A DNA stretch of 64,000 nucleotides from Siderastrea siderea (Eukaryota > Cnidaria > Anthozoa > Scleractinia > Rhizangiidae). Where the stretch lies: NCBI GenBank assembly GCA_964030785.1, contig OZ034968.1, positions 55,863,399 to 55,927,398 of the forward strand. The letters run 5' to 3'. A program made the position numbers and the translations under genes. Shown here piece by piece: positions 56,815 through 64,000 of this stretch. Each line of letters begins with the position of its first letter. The first letter of the stretch is position 1. The notes under the pieces were generated by a model, which saw only the letters and a list, made by a program, of their open reading frames with translations, was not told the DNA's origin and searched no databases.

Positions 56815-57650
56815 TGCTGGAGGTGGTAGTTCGACTGGCAAACTACACTGAGTGTGTGGCTGGTTTGTAATTAGTGGTTTGACTGGTTTGGTTTTCTCGT
56901 TTAGTAGGTTTGGCTGATTTAGTAGGTTCGGCTGGTTAGGTGATTTGGCTGGATTAGCTCGTTTGGCTGGTTTAGTTGATTCAGTGGTTGGTTTGGTAAG
57001 TTTGCTTGGTTTGGCTGGCTTGACTAGGTTTATACCTGCCAACTTTTTTCTGAGCCAAATGCGTGCGAAATTCGTGATTTCAAAGGTGTTCCGTCTATTT
57101 GCCAACGTTGCTGAGAACTTCTCAAGAAGTTCAGACTGTTTCCGAACATTGCTGAAGATTTCCGAATATGTTTTGACTGTTTCCAAACATAACCGAAGAT
57201 TTCTGAAGATGTTTTGACGACTTCCTAACTTTGCTGAAGCCGCCAAACAAACACTCAAACACAACATTATCATTTTACTCGGCTACTCTCTTTCGAAAGC
57301 AGAATGAATATTACATGTTATTGGGTTTGATAAAGAAGTATTCAAGATTCGAAAGCAGGCGTGTACGCGTCAAATCGGTGTTTCTGTTCCGCAGGCACGA
57401 GACTAACCTAAAATGCCTTAGGATTGGCAGGTATAAGTTTGGTTGGTTTGGCTGGTTTGGTTGGTTTGGGTGGTTTAGCTGGTTGTCGCTGTTTTGGTTG
57501 GTTTGGCTGGTTTAGTTCGTTTGGTTCGTTTGGCTGGTTTAATTGGTTCAGCTGGTTTGGTGGATTTGGCTGGTTTAGTTGGTTGGATTGGTTTGGTTGG
57601 CTTAGTTGGCTTAGCTGGTTTGATTGATTGGTCTGTTGATATCGATAGTA
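56815..57650. repeat. Degenerate TGGTT/TGGCT array in two blocks
   Basis: Five-base units TGGTT, TGGCT and TAGTT dominate 56870-57030 and 57434-57640. Open frames on both strands (FGWFGW one way, NQPNQ the other) merely translate the repeat. An element at 57033-57433 separates the blocks. Confidence 0.85.
57033..57433. mobile_element. MITE with TACCTGCCAA ends inside the TGGTT array
   Basis: TACCTGCCAACTTTTTTCTG at the left, TTGGCAGGTA at the right, TA on each side. It shares its end with the element at 38420-39337. Confidence 0.65.
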
Positions 57651-57998
57651 ATAAATAACAATCTTTACTGAGGATACCAAAATCACCCTAGAGTGCTTTA
57701 CATACGGGCTCTCATAACAAGGAAAAAATACTAAAAGAGTGAAAATAAACAATTGGAAAAAATCAGTATGACTATAATAATAATTTAAAAAAAAAACAGA
57801 ATAACTGAAAAACTACAAAACTGCACATGCTAATCTTGAATCGACAGATATAAATAGGGGTTTTCCTTATAGGCAACGCTTAACTACTGACAAAGAAAGT
57901 GCCTCCCTCAGAGAGATTTCTAGAGCGGTCCATTCATTGGTGGCAACGTTCATAGTAGGCAAGTGGTACCATCTTCTATTCGCTGAGGAATTCCTAAT

Positions 57999-58292
57999 AG
58001 AGTGCTTTTCAAATGAGTGTCGTAAAACCAAAACCAAAGTAATTACCCCAGCCAATCACAACAAACACAAATTATCCAATGAACCAATCAGAACTCAAAG
58101 CAAGTACATGTTACTGGCGTCAAGCGCGGGAAAAAACGTGCGAGCGCGAGCAAGTCGCGACTGATTGGTTTGAGTTTTACTCCTGATTGGTAGAGAAAGT
58201 GGCGCGAGATGTTTTAACCAATCACAAAGCGAAGTAAAGCAAAACCAAAGCAAAACACGAATTACTTTCGACACTCAATTGAAAACCGCTCT
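57999..58292. mobile_element. 294-bp MITE with AGAGYGGTTTTCAATTGAGTG ends
   Basis: AGAGTGCTTTTCAAATGAGT at the left and ACTCAATTGAAAACCGCTCT at the right are inverted. Inner CCAATCA and TGATTGG words repeat. I recognise it as an abundant coral repeat family. Confidence 0.75.
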
Positions 58293-58826
58293 GTCTTCAC
58301 TAGATGTTGTATTGTAAGTGTGAAATTCAAATTTGAAACTGCATGAAAACCTGTGAAAACAGTGCATGGTTATTAAGTGTCTTGTAAATGAAAGTAGCGC
58401 GGTGTTCTGCAGTTGAGCAGTTCAGTTGAGAGTTGCGAGAGCATCACTGACCAGAAGCGTGGGCTGGGAAGTCTAAAATCGTCCTCGCAGCCTTGTTACG
58501 AGGAACAGAGATTAAATTTACATTGCCTTTTGTGAATGTATAACAAAAGATTAAAAATGTTCACCCAAAACTTTGCCAGAGAAAAGAAGTGTTTAAAGGA
58601 ACACTGTGCGCAATGTAAGAAGTTGTCATTCGTGGATTTTGTATGTAAGGCACAAGTAGTTATGATATAGGTGAGAGTTGTGACGCAGATTTGGAGCCAT
58701 TGTACTTCCCGTACCAGTCGGTCTTGCTGGCACGATTCAATCGCCAGGTGCTGTCACCGTTCCGAATAAATTAATATATGTCTCGTGACCTCTTGCCTTG
58801 GCGCCTTGGCGGATAATGGGAGATAG
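58293..58826. other. Intergenic, nothing recognised
   Basis: No exon or repeat boundary seen. Confidence 0.4.
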
Positions 58827-59032
58827 TTAGAAGAAGTGATACAACAAACCCGTAAGTCCAAAGAAAAAGGAAAGCCAAGCCAGAGAAGTGTTAAAAGTGA
58901 TTCTGCCAACTCTAAACCCACATTGCCTGTCTTTGACGTAAGAGATGAACAGTGAGATGTTGCGGCGATCCTTGAACGGATGGCCTTCATTCCAGTCAGC
59001 AGATGTAGTGCAGTTAATTTCCTCGTAGATTC
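58827..59032 (-). CDS. Possible 3' terminal exon of an unknown membrane protein
   Basis: A strong pyrimidine tract and CAAAG acceptor precede an open frame in phase 1. It reads GIYEEINCTTSADWNEG, then ISYVKDRQCGFRVGRITFNT, then the hydrophobic SLAWLSFFFGLTGLLYHFF just before the stop. NCTT is a possible N-glycosylation site. This looks like a lumenal loop and last membrane segment. No upstream exon was found in this window with confidence, and the family is not recognised. Confidence 0.3.
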
Positions 59033-59066
59033 CTTTGAAAGAAAAGAAAAGAATGATCAAAACCAA

Positions 59067-60167
59067 TGCATTTTGGCATTACCATTACCTAGTTTTAGCG
59101 TGAATAATAAAACAGTCGACAATCTCTCGCCTCGGTGAGTTGTAAAAATAAAGTAATTGACTTCATCGTTTTGAAGGAAAAGCGCGAGAAAGCGTGTGCT
59201 TAGGTTGCTGTACTGCATGTGAACATGTTTATAAAGAGCTAACCTGGAACTCTTATGGGCGAGGAAAACAGTTGATTATGAAGTAATGATAGTTTTAAGT
59301 TACAAGATGGCAAACAGCCTAACGGTGAGATAGCAGACAAAAAAACCGGCTCAATTCTAAAGAAAGCAAAGCTCTAGGTCTATTAACTGAGAGAAAAAAA
59401 AAGAGTACAACGCTAGACAGAGCTTGAAACTGCCGATTGGTACCTAGCAAAAGGGTTTATAACCTCGAACTGGATTACTAATACTTCACAGCAAATGTGT
59501 GCTAACATTTATTCCGTGATAAACATTTCACGGGTCGGCTTGATACGTTTACCGTAAGCCTGTATCCAAGCAAAATTCAACTGCAGTATCCGGAAGTAAA
59601 CAAAGTCCACATCTTGTCAGCAAGTCCACATCTTGGGCAGCTTTCAACTCTGCTCCAGTTGAAGATACGTTGAAACAACGAAACCACCTTTACCAGCTTT
59701 TACCTGCGTGACATGTCGGGATTTTCCGAGCAGATCCATCGTCTCGGTCCCCTTTCAGTGGCCCAAACCACAGTTGGCCATTACTGTTTGCCCCCAGACT
59801 TTTCTGAGTTTGTAAATTTTTTCGGGTCTTCAGCTAGGTGGGTGTGTGTAAAATTGTGCTTTTTCATTTTTTTTGTCTTGTTTTATTTGCCCTGGAGTAA
59901 GCCTTCAGGCTCCTGGAGTGTCAGTTGTAACTTCTGCTTCAGTGGTTGTTCTTCTTTGGCCTTAATAGCCACTGCATTTCCGGTCACTTTGGAGTGTCTG
60001 GACTCACACTGTTCCCTGGGACAAGCCTTACTCAAACCTTGCAGCCTGAAACACATGATCATCTGGGTGCTGACGTCAGTGAGATATTCAGGCAGTAGCT
60101 TTTCCACCTCCTTTCATGATACTCTGCTATTCATTTTAGATTTTAGGCTAAGTTTACGACATAATAT
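59067..60167. other. Unassigned DNA with a 190-codon frame
   Basis: An ATG-led plus-strand frame at 59713-60285 codes for hydrophobic, serine-rich sequence with no recognised domain. The minus strand is also open at 59883-60107 (EKLLPEYLTDVSTQMIMCF), which looks at least as protein-like. I cannot decide between a gene fragment and chance. Confidence 0.3.
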
Positions 60168-60476
60168 GTCATTTTCCGCAGAAATTTTGATATTTATGAG
60201 TAATACTTACCTAAAATCTAAAAGATTTAGCCCGCTCACATTCCAACTGGCATGTTTCCACCTGCCCGCAGTCTTCACAGCCTGAGTAGGGAAGCTTCTT
60301 CGTTACACAACAAAAGTGAGGTAGGAGGCCAGGCCAGCTGGCATGTCTTGCTCACATCCGGGAATCTTTTATTCCCTTTTGTCCTGGTGCATATTGTTTC
60401 ACGGCAAATTAGCATTATTCATTTTAGATTTTAGGTAAGTATTACTCATAAATACCAATTTTCCAGCGGAAAATGT
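60168..60476. mobile_element. 309-bp foldback MITE
   Basis: A 54-bp end containing TATTTATGAGTAATACTTAC is inverted at the right (GTAAGTATTACTCATAAATA). An extra partial copy, TTCATTTTAGATTTTAGG, lies just outside at 60129. It abuts the left edge of the FBXW4 partial duplicate. Confidence 0.65.
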
Positions 60477-62215
60477 TTTTTTTTCATGGCAATTTGAAGG
60501 TTGCCAAAGTCTAACTGCTTACCCAAATTATTTACTTAAAGTGAATCCAAAAATTGATGCTAATCCCGAGTTAGCTTTTAAACCCTTCTTTGAACAACCA
60601 TGTCCTGGGCACCACAGGAAATTATTCCTTGAACAAAGTGAAGAAAGGACGGACCAAATTTTATGAAAATGACTGTCAGTCACTTACTGAAGGCTCTCTT
60701 AGGCCTGCCATTCCTCTCTGAGGTTTTGAACTACCCCATTGGCTTTATTATTAACTTTAATTTTTTATCCTGCTTTTTTAACACGACATGCCAGGGATGA
60801 CAGCAAATCCACCACTATTAAGTCCTCAAACTAAACATTAAATTTTGTTCCGTGTCTGTTAGGTGTGGTCCCAACAAAGCAAAACTTGTGTTCACACCAT
60901 TCATGTTCAGAATAATGTTTTGTCAGTTTGTCTCAACCCCAGCACCATGTATATACTGATTGAATATTTCTCTTATTGCACTACTACATGTAACTGGTAA
61001 ATACTAAAATAGATACTGTGGCTGATATATATTCAAGGGAGTTTATGCAAACATTACCTACAGCTCGGGTTCAAGTGGTATTTTGAATGCTTCCACACTC
61101 TCTCTGGGGTAGCTTGCTTCAAGTTATGTATTACCGCACACAAGTAATGCATTGTTATTTCACCAGGAGTGTTGTGAGTGGCGGCAGTGGTCACACCAGA
61201 GGAGTGTCACCATTACAGCTTTGGGATATTGATAGGTGAGACTGCCTGTAGGAGCAGATATTTTGATAGCCTATGCGTAGCCATACCCCCCCCCCCCCCA
61301 TTTTCTTTTCGGGGTAGGCTAATGTTTTGAGGCTTCCTACCTTAACAGCTTTGCAGCTTTTACTTGAATGACAATGTACATTCTACAGGCCTTTTTGAAA
61401 AAGTTAAAACAACATTTTAACTAGTCATAATTATCAAAGGTTTGATGATTTCTTAATTAATATATGAATGATTTCTCATGCCTACTGTGTAAGACTGAGC
61501 AGCAGTCTGGTATCAGGAGTAAGCAGACTTGGAGCAGAAGTACGAGGAATCGAGTGGGAGACACCACGCACTCTCTTGTCCTGTGGCTATGATACCAACG
61601 TCAGGCTATGGGGCATAAGACTCAACAATCACAACAGGGGCGGCGGTGCGTATTTTGAAGTGGGGGGGGGGGGCTGAAAATGAGCGCCGGAGGCGCGAGT
61701 TGATAGGGGGGTTTGGGAGCATCCTCCCCCAGAAAATTTTGAAATCTAGAGTCTCGGAAATCGTATTTACAGCATTCTCCGCGAGATACTTCTTGAAATA
61801 ATTAGCCTGGATAAAGCGTAAAATGAAAGGTACTTTTAGTGCTTACAGCAATACTTTGGAGGTTATTTCTCAGCCTTCTGGTCTCCTACGCTAACCTGCG
61901 GTTTTTTCACACAAGCTTCCCGTCTGTGGGAAGGAAGCACACGCTGAGAAAATGTTAAAAATACGTAAACGCGAAAAGTTTCCGACGAGGTTTGTATAAA
62001 GTTGTAGCTTTGTAAATTCTTGTGACTTAATCAAGCAATAACAATTTAAACACTAGTTTCATCTGGCAAATACTCTTATGTATTTTCTCGAATAACTACA
62101 TATACTAAAACAAAATAAAATGTCATCCTCCTCAAAAGTGGGGGGGCTAAGGCCCCCCAGCCCCCCGGCTCCGCCGTCCCTGCACAAGTGAGAAATAAAT
62201 TTTATTACATAACTG
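60475..62215 (+). pseudogene. Diverged partial duplicate of FBXW4 exons 4-6
   Basis: The stretch copies about 42345-43670, introns included, about 14 kb downstream on the same strand. The exon 4 copy starts near 60864, exon 5 is at about 61168-61236 and exon 6 ends at 61634. Exon 5 is unchanged in protein, with only silent changes. In exon 4 a conserved Trp reads Leu. In exon 6 the acceptor CTACAG is CTACTG, so splicing is lost, and the blade-closing LWDIR reads LWGIR. No frameshift is seen in the exons. F-box and all other WD exons are absent. A hAT-like element interrupts the end. Confidence 0.9.
61635..62182. mobile_element. 548-bp hAT-like element, 5-bp TSD CACAA
   Basis: It begins CAGGGGCGG and ends CCGTCCCTG. 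CACAA is duplicated at 61630-61634 and 62183-62187, and the parental FBXW4 copy has the undisturbed site AATCACAAGTGAG at its exon 6 donor. G-rich and C-rich runs lie inside each end. No coding content. Confidence 0.9.
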
Positions 62216-64000
62216 TGGTGGGAATGACTCACTGGTTATTCTCCACTTTCGACAGGGGAGGGAAGTTCGTGTATAAAATTATAATGCAATGCTCCACAGA
62301 GCAGGGAGTAAGTTAGTAAAGACCACAGGACAACCTGTTTATTATGATAAGACGAATTCCGCTGAACATTGAGCAGCAAGTGCAAAAGTTATTTACTAAA
62401 AAACTACTCATGGCAGGGTAACATTTTGAACACTGTTTGAAACATCTCACTTTACTTCACTTCTCCATGTCACCCCGCAATTAAGTTCTCAAGCAATCTC
62501 GAGAAGGTTGATGTCAAATCTCGCAACTGAAATATGCTGAAAACGGGCGCCATTTTGTTTTGAACTGACATGAAGCGCCTTTTCAATTAAAATATGGGTA
62601 ACTTCAAATTCAATTTTTTCTCGTGGGGTCAACTAGAGCTAACTAGGGAGCTTAACAGCGACTTTCCACAAATATCGACCTAGCAGTGGCACAAGTGGAA
62701 AAATCGATTTCGCTCATGATGTTTTGCTCATAGATGGGCCCTAGTGAGAAACTAAACGGGCTGTAGTTAGTTTTTCCAAATACGGCTTCCTTTCGTAAAA
62801 ATTCGAGAAAAACCGTTTTGCCCGAGTTGAGCTCAAAATCCACTTCCGGCGAGACGCAATTTTCCCAAAATTTGATCGGTTCGCATATCAAACCAGAACT
62901 AGATACGAAACTTCAAATAACATGTGTGGTTTTCCCAAGTCTTCTCCTACTGATAAACAAAGAAATTTGTAAAATCAAAGTTACTATTATGCCCGAAACA
63001 GATTTACAAAAACACGCTATAATAGAGAATATAGCAAATTTTGACTATGGGCGATAACTTAGAATTTTATAAAATGACTTTCTGTGGCTTATTTATATAC
63101 TGTTTTATTAGAATATGAAAGAAATCCTTGGGTAAATCGTATTAAGTGACCCGCAGGGCAGAGAGTTCAACCTCTGTTTCGTCGAAAATATGGCTTTCAC
63201 ATTATAAACAATGGCGTGACACCACTAGTCACTGAGACTTAAGAGAGCCAAAAGGAACACCAGAAAAATAATTTAGAGACAGAAATATGAAAATGTGTAG
63301 GTAAAATTTCTCTAGAGAGGCATTTCTTACCTTTTGGCTTTTTTCCTCTTGCTTCTCCTTCTCAGTTTTCCGATACTTGTAAGTATACATTGTATGTTTG
63401 TTTGGCGGGTGGCGAGTTTGAGAAATTATAATCGGGATCGTTGTTGACCTGTGCTAAAAAGGATCTGCATGCCTCTCTCAATCAAAAGCGAATAGAAGTA
63501 AATATGTTTGTTTTAAATCATTTGTTCGCTAGACAACTATAAATGAGAATTGCGTGACCTAAAGTCACCGGAAGTGTCACTGGAGAATGTCTGAAAACAC
63601 TCGGCAGTTTACTTTCTTCATACTAGCAGAATGGTTTTAGACTAGGCTATCTCATTATGATAGACAGGGAAAATTGCAGCTTAACACAATATCGGGGGTA
63701 GAATAAACCTGACTATAGTGCTTGATTAACTAGTATCAATTTTAACTGATTTCAAAACGTTTTTTAATTCGTTCAACCTTCGCTTTTTGCCTCCTAAGGA
63801 ATGTATTACTCAGTCTAAATAATGTTTCATGTCCATTTAGATTGACGTCATATTGGACCATTCGTCGATGTCGATTAAATTCCCGTTTATTCATTTACAC
63901 CTTACAATTTTCATGGTCGCTAACACCTGACCAAAAAAAAAGGCGTTGGCCACTCCTCAGTGTCTTAGCAATAAAAGTCAAGAAGAAGTACTTCTGGCAC
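62216..64000. other. Right-edge sequence, nothing recognised
   Basis: No exon, RNA gene or clear repeat was identified. A small open frame at 62818-63057 is without features. Confidence 0.45.

Noticed and set aside
57231..57752. Frames coding FGWFGW and NQPNQ runs
   Set aside because: Both strands of the TGGTT microsatellite-like array are open; no gene.
60864..61634. Second functional FBXW4 gene
   Set aside because: Only three exons, lost exon 6 acceptor, and no F-box.

Overview
This is eukaryotic genomic DNA, AT-rich, with intron-split genes and GT-AG splice sites. Protein matches, gene density and repeat content point to an anthozoan cnidarian, most likely a stony coral. Repeats supporting that include the foldback repeat at 57999-58292 and three tRNA-derived SINE families that I recognise from coral sequence. 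No bacterial, organellar or CRISPR content is seen. Positions of exons come from hand-reading splice sites and protein similarity from memory, not from a database search.

Six genes are readable from end to end. RABEPK (kelch protein, minus, 973-13069) and TMEM129 (ER ubiquitin ligase, plus, 13248-17514) lie head to head across a 178-bp gap. METTL21A (lysine methyltransferase, minus, 24462-25094, one exon) and RAB24 (atypical Rab GTPase, plus, 25739-33791, eight exons) lie head to head across 644 bp. FBXW4 (F-box/WD40, plus, 37567-47225, nine exons) converges on an unnamed two-exon minus-strand gene (50025-53630) coding for a Schlafen-like AlbA domain, a RecG-C/HATPase_c_4-like domain and a TPR-like tail. 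A diverged partial copy of FBXW4 exons 4-6 lies at 60475-62215. A possible 3' terminal exon of an unknown membrane protein lies at 58827-59032.

The rest is mostly mobile DNA. The dominant theme is a set of hAT-like elements with CAGGG/CAGGC-type ends and 5-bp target-site duplications (3956-4105, 10690-12296, 19404-24094, 20129-22148, 29937-31694, 61635-62182), plus two look-alikes with 6- and 7-bp duplications (38716-39194, 41376-42256). One insertion (61635-62182) is proved by the empty site in the FBXW4 parent copy. The 19404-24094 element is a nest: it holds a degenerate tandem array, a second hAT-like element and a CR1/L2-like LINE fragment. Other content: TTAA- and TA-flanked MITEs, a Penelope-like remnant, a LINE reverse-transcriptase remnant nested in a terminal-inverted-repeat element, and three arrays saturated with GATC, one with an almost exact 155-bp higher-order period.

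The genes do not form a pathway. Their shared property is housekeeping membrane traffic and protein quality control (RABEPK, RAB24, TMEM129, METTL21A, FBXW4). The AlbA/HATPase/TPR gene is the least ordinary coding sequence here.
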